A stretch of DNA of 64,000 bases from Candidatus Methanosuratincola sp. (GCA_037478935.1 JBBFLR010000004.1:52018-116017); one strand, 5' to 3'; positions 25,507 to 34,311 are shown, counted from the first letter of the stretch. The notes: generated by a model not told the origin, from the letters alone. Numbers and translations are program-made.

Positions 25507-26859
25507 TTATATTTTGACCTGCATGGCGGCAGATACTGCCCTTTCAACCAGCTCTGGGGCCTTCCCTAAATAGTTCTCCGGCTTGAGTATTTCTTCGATT
25601 TCCTTTGCTGTGAGCAAACTCGTTACCTCGTGCATCTCAATCAGCACGTCCTTCAGTCCCTTCCCTTCATTGAATGCCCTGATCGATGCATTTCTCAAGA
25701 CAGCGTGTGCTGCCTGTCTGCCCATCCCCTTTCTCGCTAGTGCCATCATCACCGCTTCGCTAAGTATCGCCCCCCTCGTCAAGCCCAAGTTCCTCCTCAT
25801 GTTCTCGGGGAAGACGCGCAGGTTTCTCAAGACTCTCTCCATCGTCATCAGCATCTCATCGAGTATTATGAATGCGAATGGGATAATGAACCTCTCACTG
25901 CTTGAGTCTGTAAGGTCCCTCTCGTGCCAAAGGGGGATGTTCTCGAGCGCCGGAACGACAAGCCCCCTCATTACCTTGGCTAAACCCGAAACCTTCTCGC
26001 AGTCGACTGGGTTTTGCTTGTGCGGCATCGTGCTGCTCCCCACTTGGGTGCTTGCTTCGAACCCCTCCGCGACCTCGAGTATTTCGGTCCTCTGGAGATT
26101 CCTGATCTCGGTCGCGATCCTGTCCAGGCTGGACGCCGTGATTGCGCTCCAGGAGACAAACTCTGCTATCCTGTCCCTGCATATCACCTGTGTGGAGATC
26201 TCCGCTGGCTTCAGACCGAGCTTATCCATCACCTTCCTCTCCACCTCGAAAGCCTTCTCGCCTTGGCTCGCCATCGTGCCGACAGCGCCGCTCAGCTTCC
26301 CGACCAGGAGCCTCTTCTCGAGCTCCTGCAGCCTCTGGAGGTTCCTGGCCGCCTCCGCTGCGAATACTGCCATCTTGAATCCCAGTGTGACTGGCACCGC
26401 GTGCTGCCCGTGCGTCCTCCCTACCATGACCAAGTTCTTGTGTTCATGCGCCAGAGCGCAAAGCACATCTCTCAGGCGCCCGAGCTTCTTTTTCAATATG
26501 CCCGAGGCATCGCGCATTATCAGCGCCCAGCTAGTGTCCACGATGTCATAGCTGGTGGCTCCCCAGTGCACGTACTTGCCGTCCTCGCCGCACTCTTCGG
26601 AGAGGACCTCCACCATCGCCATCAGATCGTGCCTGGTTTTTTCCTCTCTGATCTTTACCTTCTCAGGTGTGACTAAGCTCGCCGTGGCAACCCTGCTAAT
26701 CCTGTCTGCACTTTCTTTTGGTATTTCGCCTAATTCTGCAAGGGATAAAGCAAGGGCGGCTTCAACGTCGAGATACCTCTGAAGTTTCGATTCTTCCTCA
26801 AAGAGCGCCTTCATCTCTTTACTTCCGTACCTTCCGATGTCGATAGGGCAAATCGGCAT
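25507..26859 (-). CDS. purB: Adenylosuccinate lyase
   Basis: A 450-residue fumarase-superfamily lyase acting twice in purine synthesis (SAICAR and adenylosuccinate cleavage). It starts PICPIDIGRYGSKEM, has VGRTHGQHAVPVTLG and the signature VGSSTMPHKQNPVDCE, and ends in the usual helical region. A GGAG 9 nt before ATG 26859 and an AATAAAATTTAAG box near 26919 mark its promoter. The 237 bp upstream (26860-27096) are AT-rich with no gene; they also hold the end of the AceTr-like gene. It is separated from the other pur genes of the window. Confidence 0.95.
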   Translation of the reverse strand: MPICPIDIGRYGSKEMKALFEEESKLQRYLDVEAALALSLAELGEIPKESADRISRVATASLVTPEKVKIREEKTRHDLMAMVEVLSEECGEDGKYVHWGATSYDIVDTSWALIMRDASGILKKKLGRLRDVLCALAHEHKNLVMVGRTHGQHAVPVTLGFKMAVFAAEAARNLQRLQELEKRLLVGKLSGAVGTMASQGEKAFEVERKVMDKLGLKPAEISTQVICRDRIAEFVSWSAITASSLDRIATEIRNLQRTEILEVAEGFEASTQVGSSTMPHKQNPVDCEKVSGLAKVMRGLVVPALENIPLWHERDLTDSSSERFIIPFAFIILDEMLMTMERVLRNLRVFPENMRRNLGLTRGAILSEAVMMALARKGMGRQAAHAVLRNASIRAFNEGKGLKDVLIEMHEVTSLLTAKEIEEILKPENYLGKAPELVERAVSAAMQVKI

Positions 26860-27096
26860 AACGTTTTCTCCTAAATTATCTTACGGTGCATCTCTTAATA
26901 CCAATACTGACTTAAATTTTATTACCGTGAGAATCAATATACTATATGTGAAAATACTATTGTTTTTTAACAAGAATACATATATGGATTAGGTCGATCA
27001 CCTTAATAGAAGGTTAAAAATGTTTATTCCTGTAATGGGTGATGAGTGAGACATAAAAACAAAATTGTTTTTTATAAAAAAAGGAAGGATTGGTTT

Positions 27097-27657
27097 TTAG
27101 ATTAATGGGGGCCAAAGGAACCAGGAGGCGTATCCTGCGAGTGCTGGAATTGCTGCGAAGACTAGTCCTATGACAGACAATGCTGCAAATATCAGGCATA
27201 TGAGCTGGAGCGTGCCGAGCACTTTTGCATTGGCTTTCTCCCACGCGGCTGGCAAAAGTGCCAAGAAGATAAGGAAAAGCATCAGTATGACAACAAATAG
27301 CGTGGAGCTAACGGTTGCATATGCGAACATGAGCGGCAGCGAGAATATTGCATACGCTATTGCCATTGGACCGAGGACCCTGCCGTCCCCTCCCCAGTAA
27401 ATCATTGTGCCTAGCGCCATCCAGAATAGCCCGTATCCTCCGAATGTCGCTGCGTCCAAAAAGTCAAGATGCATCGCGAAATATCCGCTCGCGATCAGCT
27501 CTGCTATCCCAGAGACCCATATGAACCAAGCTGCTTGTCCGTTGCCGAGCAGATATCCTTCCTTTGTTTTTATTATGTTGAAGTTACAGAAGATCAGAAT
27601 TGCAAGTCCTGTACATAGCCCTAAAAGTCCCAACGCTGCATATATCACGAAAGACAT
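27097..27657 (-). CDS. Divergent AceTr (GPR1/FUN34/YaaH-like) membrane protein
   Basis: A 186-residue, six-span membrane protein. The segment FGGYGLFWMALG and the following VVILMLFLIFLALLPAA align by eye with the second AceTr protein of this window (56203-56778), but the N-terminal NPAPLG signature is missing and replaced by NFNIIKTKEGYLLGNG. AceTr proteins move acetate, succinate or ammonium. Its place next to mtaA and a TGTACACTTT-type element upstream suggest use during methylotrophic growth, where acetate is a likely carbon source. Substrate not proven. Confidence 0.62.
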   Translation of the reverse strand: MSFVIYAALGLLGLCTGLAILIFCNFNIIKTKEGYLLGNGQAAWFIWVSGIAELIASGYFAMHLDFLDAATFGGYGLFWMALGTMIYWGGDGRVLGPMAIAYAIFSLPLMFAYATVSSTLFVVILMLFLIFLALLPAAWEKANAKVLGTLQLICLIFAALSVIGLVFAAIPALAGYASWFLWPPLI

Positions 27658-27710
27658 ATTATCCCCAAGATTAATAGTAAAATAAATTATTTAAAAGTTG
27701 TTTTTACAAG

Positions 27711-27740
27711 TATGTACTTTGTAACTGAAAGTGTACAAAC
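27711..27740 (-). promoter_or_regulatory. TGTACACTTT-type element upstream of the AceTr-like gene
   Basis: On the minus strand GTTTGTACACTTT (27740-27728) is followed by a partial mirror copy ending near 27711 (AAAGTACATA), about 70-80 nt before the start of the AceTr-like gene and upstream of its TTTTAAATAA box near 27693. Very similar sequences occur at 35864 and 36075, beside mtaB and the hydrogenase operon. Candidate binding site for a shared activator or repressor. Confidence 0.5.
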
Positions 27741-27814
27741 TATTCCTAAAAATGGAATTAATTGACATCCCTGCTTATTTTAATATATAAAGAATATATA
27801 AAGAATATATAAAA

Positions 27815-28924
27815 TTATTTTCTATATTCGTCCCTCGCCTCTACGAGCGCCTTTATGTTTACCAACGGGCTGCCTGGTGCAATGCCGCAAGCAGGCGCTA
27901 GCAAGTCCGTTCCAGCTCTTAGTGCATTGAGGGCCTCTGCTTTGACCTCTTCTGGCTTGCCTGTGAAAATCGTCTTTGCCGTCGAGACATTGCCTGCTAT
28001 CTTCACTGCCTTGCCCGGCTCACCGGCTCCAACTCTGAGTCCACCGAACCCTCCACCGAACCCTCCACCGAACCCTCCACCGGTTCTGAAGCCTGCTCCT
28101 GGTTTCGTGCCGCCCCCTCCCTTGATCGTCTCCTTTGCCTGCGCAATGTCGACCTTGTCCTCGATGCTGATGGCGTCGAAGCCGCACTCTGCCATGTCGC
28201 CAACTATGGGGAGAGAAGCGCCGCAGATATGAAGTACCTTCTTTGTCTTAATGTTTCTTGCAAGATACTGGAGCCTTGGTTTTATAGTGGATCTGAACGA
28301 GAGGGGATCAATAAGCTCTGGAGCTGCCGAAGGCTCGTTGACAGTGATTACATCTGCCCCCGCGTCAGCGATCTTCTCGACATATGCAACGCTGGCGTCT
28401 GTGACCTTGTCCAACAGGTTTTCGACCTCTGTCGGTTTCGTCCTCATCATCTTGACAAGCCTCTCTGTTTCGACCAAATGCCCGCTCAGTGTGAAAGGAC
28501 CGGTGATTCCGACTATCAGGGGGGCATCTATGTTCTCTTTCTTCAGTATCCTGATTGCCTCGAGCACCACTGGCACCCTGCCCCTTTCAAGGAATCCCAT
28601 GTCGATCTCCGCGAGTGAGGGGGATTCGAAGGCAGGCGCCCTGATAGACGGCTGCCTGTTTATGGTTCCCATGTCGACCTTACATCCGATTGCTTCTGCC
28701 TCGACCGTGAGGCAGAACGGTATCCTAACCGCCTCAAGACCTACCAATCTGTTGAGCGAAGCTCCAAGGATTGCCATCTTGTTTGGATCACTATGTGCAT
28801 CGGGCCATGGTGCCCCAACTTTCTGCATTGCTTCAACAATGCCTACTTGCGTGAAGCAGGTGACAGGGATCTTATCTGCAGGCTGGTCGGAAAGAACATT
28901 CAAAACCCTTTCTCGTGCAACCAT
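27815..28924 (-). CDS. mtaA: MtaA-type methylcobamide:CoM methyltransferase
   Basis: A URO-D fold methyltransferase of 369 residues that transfers the methyl group from methyl-corrinoid MtaC to coenzyme M. The zinc ligands expected for MtaA/MtbA are visible: H232-x-C234 (VLHICG) and C346 (APACG). It starts at ATG 28924 with GGTGA upstream. Odd feature: an insertion near residues 280-305 made of GGGFGGGFGGGFGG, encoded by a 12-bp tandem repeat. Transcribed divergently from the CobW-like gene through a shared palindromic promoter, and near mtaB and mtaC, so methanol is the likely substrate of the system. Confidence 0.87.
   Translation of the reverse strand: MVARERVLNVLSDQPADKIPVTCFTQVGIVEAMQKVGAPWPDAHSDPNKMAILGASLNRLVGLEAVRIPFCLTVEAEAIGCKVDMGTINRQPSIRAPAFESPSLAEIDMGFLERGRVPVVLEAIRILKKENIDAPLIVGITGPFTLSGHLVETERLVKMMRTKPTEVENLLDKVTDASVAYVEKIADAGADVITVNEPSAAPELIDPLSFRSTIKPRLQYLARNIKTKKVLHICGASLPIVGDMAECGFDAISIEDKVDIAQAKETIKGGGGTKPGAGFRTGGGFGGGFGGGFGGLRVGAGEPGKAVKIAGNVSTAKTIFTGKPEEVKAEALNALRAGTDLLAPACGIAPGSPLVNIKALVEARDEYRK
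28041..28088 (+). repeat. 12-bp tandem repeat inside mtaA
   Basis: Three perfect and one degenerate copy of CCACCGAACCCT, in frame with mtaA and encoding the repeated Gly-Gly-Phe-Gly stretch of the protein on the minus strand. The repeat is exactly a multiple of three, so changes in copy number would lengthen or shorten the loop without breaking the gene. Confidence 0.85.
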
Positions 28925-28976
28925 CTCGGTTTCACCGTTGTAGTAATTACTTCTCGTCGAACTGATAAATAGTTTT

Positions 28977-28996
28977 GGAATGATTTATATCGTTCC
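28977..28996. promoter_or_regulatory. Palindrome enclosing a bidirectional TATA box (mtaA / cobW-like)
   Basis: GGAATGAT-TTAT-ATCGTTCC is a 20-bp imperfect palindrome with an ATTTATAT core readable as a TATA box on both strands. On the plus strand it sits about 26 nt before a start near 29014, leaving a 10-nt leader to the CobW-like ATG; on the minus strand it places the mtaA start near 28962. A protein bound here would control both genes together. Confidence 0.5.
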
Positions 28997-29023
28997 AGTC
29001 TGATATAAAAACGGCGAAACTTA

Positions 29024-30064
29024 ATGGTATTGTTGGCACAAGTCTCAGGCTTCTTGGGGAGCGGCAAGACGAGCTCAATAATAAGGATGGCAATCGAGGC
29101 ACAAAAGAGAGGACTGAAGTCTGCAGTTATCGTTAACGAGATTGGCGATGTGGATGTCGATGGGGAGTTCGTAAAGAGCTCTGGACTAAAAGCCAAGAGG
29201 ATTCTGGGAGGTTGCATCTGCTGCAGCCTAGGCGCGGACTTGGTTTCCACAATAAAGGTAGTGGTCGAGGAGTTCAAGCCTGATGTCATTTTCGTTGAGC
29301 CAACTGGTGTGGCCCTCCCATCGCAGGTGAAGCGATTTTTTGTGCAGGCATCTTACCTTGTACCTGGTCTAGAGTTCTCACCTACTGTCGCATTAGTCGA
29401 TGGGGTAAGATTCCGCACACTGCTCGCTGAGTTCAAGGACTTTCTGACGAAGCAGGCGCGTGATGCAGAGATCTTGGCGTTGACAAAGATCGACAGGATT
29501 GACAAGAAATTCGACCTTCCTTTGATAATGTCGGCTTTGAGCGAGATGAGACCAGGAACTATGGTCGTTGGAATCTCTTCGGTCACAGGTGAGGGCATAC
29601 CCGACCTTCTAGCATCAATCCTCGGAGAAAGGATCGAACTGAAGTCCGCGGCGAACCCTGCTCAAGAAGACTCGGTGGCTGCCTCAAGGGTCGGCAACGC
29701 CGACTTTTATGGCATCCTCAGATCCGATAGGTATCTTGACGGAGAGACAATACGCTCTTTCGTGTCCGAAGTGATGGAGTCGATGGGAAGAAAATGTATC
29801 GACAAAACAGGCAGGATTCTTGGTCATATTAAGGCGTTTGGCGAGACCGATGGAAGCGCCTTCAAGGCGAGCATGGTTGATCTTGCTGCTGGCGTCGAAT
29901 TCTCTGGCAAACTTCCGAAGTCTTGGAAGGAACTGAAGCTCTCACTTTTCATGGCCCTCGAAGGTTTCGAATCCGAAGAGATGCGTTTATACCTCAAAGA
30001 AATTATCAGGGGAAAGAGCGAAAAATATGGTATACATGTCGAAGAGCTCCACCATCACCACTAG
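29024..30064 (+). CDS. CobW/G3E-family GTPase of the methyltransferase cluster
   Basis: A 346-residue metallochaperone-type GTPase: Walker A SGFLGSGKTSS, the conserved GGCICCSLG metal motif, VEPTGVALP and a TKID base-recognition motif. The C-terminus ends in HHHH, a possible metal tail. G3E GTPases deliver nickel, zinc or cobalt or handle cobalamin; beside mtaA and a RamA-like gene, delivery of zinc to MtaA/MtaB or handling of the corrinoid are the likeliest roles. The last 4 bp overlap the convergent URO-D-like gene. Confidence 0.85.
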   Translation: MVLLAQVSGFLGSGKTSSIIRMAIEAQKRGLKSAVIVNEIGDVDVDGEFVKSSGLKAKRILGGCICCSLGADLVSTIKVVVEEFKPDVIFVEPTGVALPSQVKRFFVQASYLVPGLEFSPTVALVDGVRFRTLLAEFKDFLTKQARDAEILALTKIDRIDKKFDLPLIMSALSEMRPGTMVVGISSVTGEGIPDLLASILGERIELKSAANPAQEDSVAASRVGNADFYGILRSDRYLDGETIRSFVSEVMESMGRKCIDKTGRILGHIKAFGETDGSAFKASMVDLAAGVEFSGKLPKSWKELKLSLFMALEGFESEEMRLYLKEIIRGKSEKYGIHVEELHHHH

Positions 30065-31065
30065 CTCTCTTTCAGTAACGGATCGAGTGCTGCGAGTTTA
30101 TTCGCGTTGTGGGAGGTAAGTATGAATGGTTCCCCGCCGTCTGTGCTCAAAATTATATTTTTGGGCGCGTCCGATGCTAGCTTGTTTCCAAAGTCCCTGA
30201 TCCTTTTCTCTTCTTCTCCGTCAGCAGGAACTTTGAAATTCCCCAATACTGCTGCGTGGTTTGATAGCATCTCTGAAACCCTGAACAGATCTGCCTCTCT
30301 TGAGATGTGGAGCGCGTAGCTCCTCGGGGGCAACTGTGTAAGGAATTTGATATTGTTGACTCTTTCTTCGTATTGTATTATGGGAACGACTCCTTCTTTG
30401 ATAATACCTTCAAGCATGATCTTTGTTGTGGGCCACACAATTTTATCGAAGTAGTAATCCCCGACTATTCCAGGAGTAGCATTAGTAAACGAGATCCATA
30501 CCCGAGGCACTTTGCAAGACTTCGCAAATTCAGCCAGGAACTTTGGGTACATCTTGGCTATTGCCAATGCCGTGCTGTAGAGTTTCTGATGATCCTTTGC
30601 CATGTCCCTCATTGTCTCATTGAAGCCCCTGTAGTATGTGATGTATCCAACTGGCGTAATGCCCATTGCGCCGCAATAGCTTGCAACCCCCCATTCTTCT
30701 GTCTCTTCAACGAAGCTGCTTACCACACTTGGGGTCTCACCGAGCTTTTTTTCTAAATCAATAATGAGATCATTTTCCTTGTGTACCTTCAATGCATACT
30801 CTACAGGTCCAAAATCGCACAAGTCGTCATAGCCGTCGATCTCCTTTATTACCTTGATCGGTTCCCTGATCGAAGGTTTGGACGGGATGTAAACCCATCC
30901 TGAGTCAAAGACAGCTGGGTGGAGCAGGAATCCGTCGAACCTCTTCAATACGGGTTCGTTGTTCTTCACAACCTCCGAGAATGCTTCTCTCTTGGATGTG
31001 ATCACAGGTGCGACTGGGGCCCTCTCTGTTTTTTCTAGTCTTATTCTCTCCTCTATTATCCCCAT
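30061..31065 (-). CDS. URO-D superfamily protein lacking the MtaA zinc ligands
   Basis: A 334-residue protein with the weak pattern of uroporphyrinogen decarboxylase-fold methyltransferases (VPRVWISFTNATPGIVGDYYFDKIVWP, late NIILSTDGGEP in place of the Cys-containing segment). No H-x-C pair is present, so it is unlikely to activate coenzyme M in the MtaA manner. Such proteins are frequent beside corrinoid methyltransferases, where they may act on other methyl acceptors or be accessory. It is followed upstream-to-downstream by 31080-31676 on the same strand, 14 bp apart, probably one operon. Confidence 0.65.
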   Translation of the reverse strand: MGIIEERIRLEKTERAPVAPVITSKREAFSEVVKNNEPVLKRFDGFLLHPAVFDSGWVYIPSKPSIREPIKVIKEIDGYDDLCDFGPVEYALKVHKENDLIIDLEKKLGETPSVVSSFVEETEEWGVASYCGAMGITPVGYITYYRGFNETMRDMAKDHQKLYSTALAIAKMYPKFLAEFAKSCKVPRVWISFTNATPGIVGDYYFDKIVWPTTKIMLEGIIKEGVVPIIQYEERVNNIKFLTQLPPRSYALHISREADLFRVSEMLSNHAAVLGNFKVPADGEEEKRIRDFGNKLASDAPKNIILSTDGGEPFILTSHNANKLAALDPLLKES

Positions 31066-31079
31066 CTTAAATTCACAAA

Positions 31080-31676
31080 TTATAATTTATGAATATTGAA
31101 CCCTATAAGAACTACGCCTAAATTCTTGTTCGAGACATCGATCCCCTTTCCATTGAGCCAGTTCTTTAGAAGAACATCCGTATATGTTGATGGCATCCCG
31201 AGTACAAGTCCGTGAATCCCTTCGGGCGCTTCCACTCCGACGCTCATTGGAGGGATGAAGACCTTTATCTCGCCTGACATTGCCTTCCTGATGCTATTGG
31301 GAGGGAGCCTGTCCTTGAAAATCACAAAGCTGTCCCCCAACAGCATCGCGTTCTTGTCGTTCCGGTACACTTCTAGTAGCGACTTGTCCCGGATCTCCAC
31401 GCCGACCGTGTCTCCGAGATAAATCAACTCGACAGGCTCCGGGGGGTATTTGTAGTTCTCATCAGTGATCACCGCTAGCAAATAATCCCTTTTCAACGCC
31501 TCCCTGACCCCTGCGTTGTACTTCAGGAAAAACCCGCCCGTGTTGGCCTCCTCGCACAACTCTGAAGAGAGGATCTCATTCTTTAACTCTGTTGGGATCA
31601 AGACCGCATCCACAATCCCTTTAACGTTGATCAGCTTCTCCATTAGGCTTCCGACGACATATTCAAAAGACGACAT
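31080..31676 (-). CDS. Uncharacterised protein of the methyltransferase cluster
   Basis: A 198-residue soluble-looking protein I do not recognise. It holds alternating strands and helices (KGIVDAVLIPTELKNEIL, DYLLAVITDEN, PVELIYLGDTVGVEI, SFVIFKDRL, IKVFIPPMSVGVEAPEG, LGVVLIGFNIHKL). It is the first gene of a two-gene unit with the zinc-less URO-D homologue and is divergent from the RamA-like gene across an 86-bp AT-rich gap, so it is probably tied to methyl transfer or corrinoid handling. Confidence 0.55.
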   Translation of the reverse strand: MSSFEYVVGSLMEKLINVKGIVDAVLIPTELKNEILSSELCEEANTGGFFLKYNAGVREALKRDYLLAVITDENYKYPPEPVELIYLGDTVGVEIRDKSLLEVYRNDKNAMLLGDSFVIFKDRLPPNSIRKAMSGEIKVFIPPMSVGVEAPEGIHGLVLGMPSTYTDVLLKNWLNGKGIDVSNKNLGVVLIGFNIHKL

Positions 31677-31762
31677 ATTTTTTACAGGTTAAAATAGTCT
31701 AACATACACTTATATCTATTCATGTAAATAATTACTATAAAAATTATTGTGAGGGATGGTTT

Positions 31763-33394
31763 TTGTACGGACTGGCGATCGACATCGGAACGAGCGGCAT
31801 AAGAGTTCAGGCGCTCGACCTGAAAACTTCTGAGGTTGTTGCAACGGCTATCACCTTGAGACACCCACTGCCTGGGGCAAATGTTATTGATCACCTCCAT
31901 TTTGCGGTTGAGGTAGGCGAGGATGTGGCGCACAAGCTGATAATCGACACGATCAACTCGCTTCTACGGCTCCTGGATATCGATCTGTCCAAAGTGGAGA
32001 GAGTGGCAGTTGACGGCAACCCGACCCAGCTCTCCCTGTTCCAGAACATAGAGGTCCGCGATCTGGCCTACTGGGGTGAGCATGCGATGCGTGATTACAA
32101 CATAAAGCCGCCCGAAAGGAATGCCTGCGTGATCAAAGCAGGCTCCGTGGGGCTCGATCTCAACCCTGAGGCGGACGTATATGTCCCCCCGGGGGTGAAG
32201 CATGAGATCGGCGCAGATGCGCTGGCGATGCTAGTCAAATCCGGAGTCCTTGAGAAGAGAGGGATATCCCTTGTTACTGATTTCGGCACCAATGCCGAGA
32301 TAGCCCTAGTCATAGACGGAGAGGTGTTCACCTGCTCCGCCGCGGCCGGTCCTGCAATCGAGGGTCAGCGCATCGAGAAGGGGATGCTCGCCTCGCCAGG
32401 GGCGGTCTGCGATGTCAACCCTGAATCAAACGGATGGAGGATGACTGTACTCAACGAGCAATTGCTGGCTGAGAAGGGGGATGTAGTCATTCCACGATCC
32501 GGAGAGGTGACGGAAAGGGGACCGATGAGCGGGAAAGCGCTGGGGATCACGGGGACAGGAGTAATAGCAGTCCTCGCTCTCGGGATGTCGTCTGGGCTCA
32601 TCAAGCTCCCTAACATCGAAACCCAGGACAGGAAGCTCTACCTCCAAGACGGCATTTACTTCACCAGGCGCGATCTGGTCGAGGCAGGGAAAGCTATCGG
32701 TGCCTTCCGCGCAGGGCACATCTCCCTTTGCGAGGAGGCCGGTATCACGATGCATGACATCGACACCTCATACATGGCTGGGGCCTCTGGGTTCTACGTG
32801 GATGCAAACAAATCAATGGATGTCGGTCAGATACCGGCATCCTCGAGGAAAGTGTACCAGATCGGCAACACATCGCTCGGCATGGCGAAGGATATCGTAT
32901 TGAAGCCAGACATGATCGACACTCTCCAAAGCATGGCCGACAGCATTAGGGGGCGGCACATAATGCTCGCCACTTCGAAGGTCTTCGAGAAGGTCTATAC
33001 CTTGGAGCTCTCGTACTGGGACGAAGGGATGCCGATTGCCATTTACAACGAATATCTCAGGAGATATGGCTACAATCCGCTGCCCAAGAGGACTCCGAAC
33101 CCCGAGATAAAGCGCATATTCATGAGGGACATCCCAGAGCTCGGCAAGAAGGGCCTGAAAGTCCTCAGGGACATCGGGGTTACATTGATCGGCGAGTTCG
33201 ACGGGTGCACCGGGTGCGAGAGCTGCCTCAAGAGTTGCCCTGAGAATGCGATAAGGGTCGAACCCGCAGGCGACACGTTCAGGATAGTGATCAGGTCCGA
33301 ACTGTGCGACGGCATGGCGTGCCTCAGGTGCCAGCAGGCGTGCCCCGAACAGGTCTTCAAATACTCTAGCCTGCTGAAAGGTAAAAAGGAATAG
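31763..33394 (+). CDS. RamA-like corrinoid protein reductive activase
   Basis: A 543-residue ATP-dependent activase that returns oxidised Co(II) corrinoid to active Co(I). The ASKHA nucleotide fold is at the N-terminus (GLAIDIGTSGIRVQAL) and recurs as LVTDFGTNAEIAL and GITGTGVIAVLALGMSSG (DUF4445). Two [4Fe-4S] ferredoxin motifs close the protein: C482, 485, 488, 492 and C515, 520, 523, 527. This matches methanogen RamA rather than the bacterial type with an N-terminal [2Fe-2S] domain. It starts at TTG 31763 with GAGGGATGG just upstream. MtaC is its obvious client. Confidence 0.9.
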   Translation: MYGLAIDIGTSGIRVQALDLKTSEVVATAITLRHPLPGANVIDHLHFAVEVGEDVAHKLIIDTINSLLRLLDIDLSKVERVAVDGNPTQLSLFQNIEVRDLAYWGEHAMRDYNIKPPERNACVIKAGSVGLDLNPEADVYVPPGVKHEIGADALAMLVKSGVLEKRGISLVTDFGTNAEIALVIDGEVFTCSAAAGPAIEGQRIEKGMLASPGAVCDVNPESNGWRMTVLNEQLLAEKGDVVIPRSGEVTERGPMSGKALGITGTGVIAVLALGMSSGLIKLPNIETQDRKLYLQDGIYFTRRDLVEAGKAIGAFRAGHISLCEEAGITMHDIDTSYMAGASGFYVDANKSMDVGQIPASSRKVYQIGNTSLGMAKDIVLKPDMIDTLQSMADSIRGRHIMLATSKVFEKVYTLELSYWDEGMPIAIYNEYLRRYGYNPLPKRTPNPEIKRIFMRDIPELGKKGLKVLRDIGVTLIGEFDGCTGCESCLKSCPENAIRVEPAGDTFRIVIRSELCDGMACLRCQQACPEQVFKYSSLLKGKKE

Positions 33395-33472
33395 GCACTC
33401 TTTATTTTTAAATTCTAAAAATAAATTCTTCTCTTGATAAATGCGAATAAAAAAAAAGAAATGGGATGTTGT
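33395..33472. terminator. Convergent T-rich/A-rich terminator region
   Basis: The gap between the convergent RamA-like and mtaC genes has TTTATTTTTAAATT after the first stop and, read on the other strand, a run of nine T opposite AATAAAAAAAAAG. Such oligo-T tracts end archaeal transcripts on both strands. Confidence 0.5.
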
Positions 33473-34300
33473 TTACATCCTGTCCGCATACTCCGCAACA
33501 AATTCCCCGACGATCTTCGGGTACTCCTTGCGGATGTCCTTCCAGCTCTTGCCTGCCAGCGCTGCCTCTGCAAGCTTCGGTGCGTGGAATGCTTTGACCC
33601 CGTAGACGCCCATATCGTAGGACTCCACGAAGTCCCTCTTCACAGCACCGCCGCCGCATCCGAAAATTGGTACGGCTATCCCTTGCTCCTGAAGTGCCTT
33701 AGCCACTCTCGGGAAGGCGGTCATGGTGGTTGTCATCAGCGCCGTACCAGTGAGCATCACTGGCTTGTATTTCTTGACAGCTTCGATTACATCCTTGTCC
33801 GGGACGTCCCTTCCAAGGTCCACTGCCTCGAATCCATTCGCCTTGAGGAACATCACGACAAGGTTCTTCCCGATGTCGTGCGGGTCACCCTCAGCGACGA
33901 ATGAAACGACAGTCCCCTTCTTCTCCCTGGCCCTACCAAGCTTCTGCTCTGCCAACTGCATCGCTGCAGTCATTGCATCAGCCGAGAGCATTATGTCGGG
34001 CAGGAAGTAGGCTCCCTTTGCATAAAGTGCGCTGACTGCGTCCATTCCTTTTGCGAGCCCCTTCTCGATTACATCGAGCGGGGATACTCTATCGAGAGCT
34101 GACTTTGCAGCCTGGACAGCTTTCTCTGTGTCTCCGAAGATCACTGACATTGCCAGCGATTTGAACGGCTCATCCTTCGGCAACACCTTCTTTACGTCCG
34201 GATCATCTTCAGGCTTAATTGCCGGCCCTTCGATGATGACGTTGTATCTCTTGAAGATCATGTCGAAGTCAGCTTTCTTAGCCCAATCTAAAAGTGCCAT
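33473..34300 (-). CDS. mtaC: Methanol corrinoid protein
   Basis: A 275-residue corrinoid-binding protein that receives the methyl group of methanol from MtaB. An N-terminal helical cap (residues about 1-125, ending LPDIMLSADAMTAAMQLAEQ) precedes the B12-binding Rossmann domain with GDPHDIGKN, H141 being the lower cobalt ligand, then VDLGRDVPD, TGTALMTTTM and IFGCGGGAV. It starts at ATG 34300, where GAGGTG lies 8 nt upstream; the frame is open 5 codons further. It follows mtaB by 11 bp in one operon. Confidence 0.95.
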   Translation of the reverse strand: MALLDWAKKADFDMIFKRYNVIIEGPAIKPEDDPDVKKVLPKDEPFKSLAMSVIFGDTEKAVQAAKSALDRVSPLDVIEKGLAKGMDAVSALYAKGAYFLPDIMLSADAMTAAMQLAEQKLGRAREKKGTVVSFVAEGDPHDIGKNLVVMFLKANGFEAVDLGRDVPDKDVIEAVKKYKPVMLTGTALMTTTMTAFPRVAKALQEQGIAVPIFGCGGGAVKRDFVESYDMGVYGVKAFHAPKLAEAALAGKSWKDIRKEYPKIVGEFVAEYADRM

Positions 34301-34311
34301 TTCGCAACACC

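Noticed and set aside
28041..28088. Short regularly spaced repeat resembling a CRISPR fragment
   Set aside because: Units are contiguous 12-bp copies without spacers, in frame within mtaA and encoding a Gly/Phe loop.
28977..28996. NrpR nitrogen-regulator operator (GGAA-N6-TTCC)
   Set aside because: The spacing between GGAA and TTCC is 12, not 6, and the neighbouring genes are not nitrogen genes.
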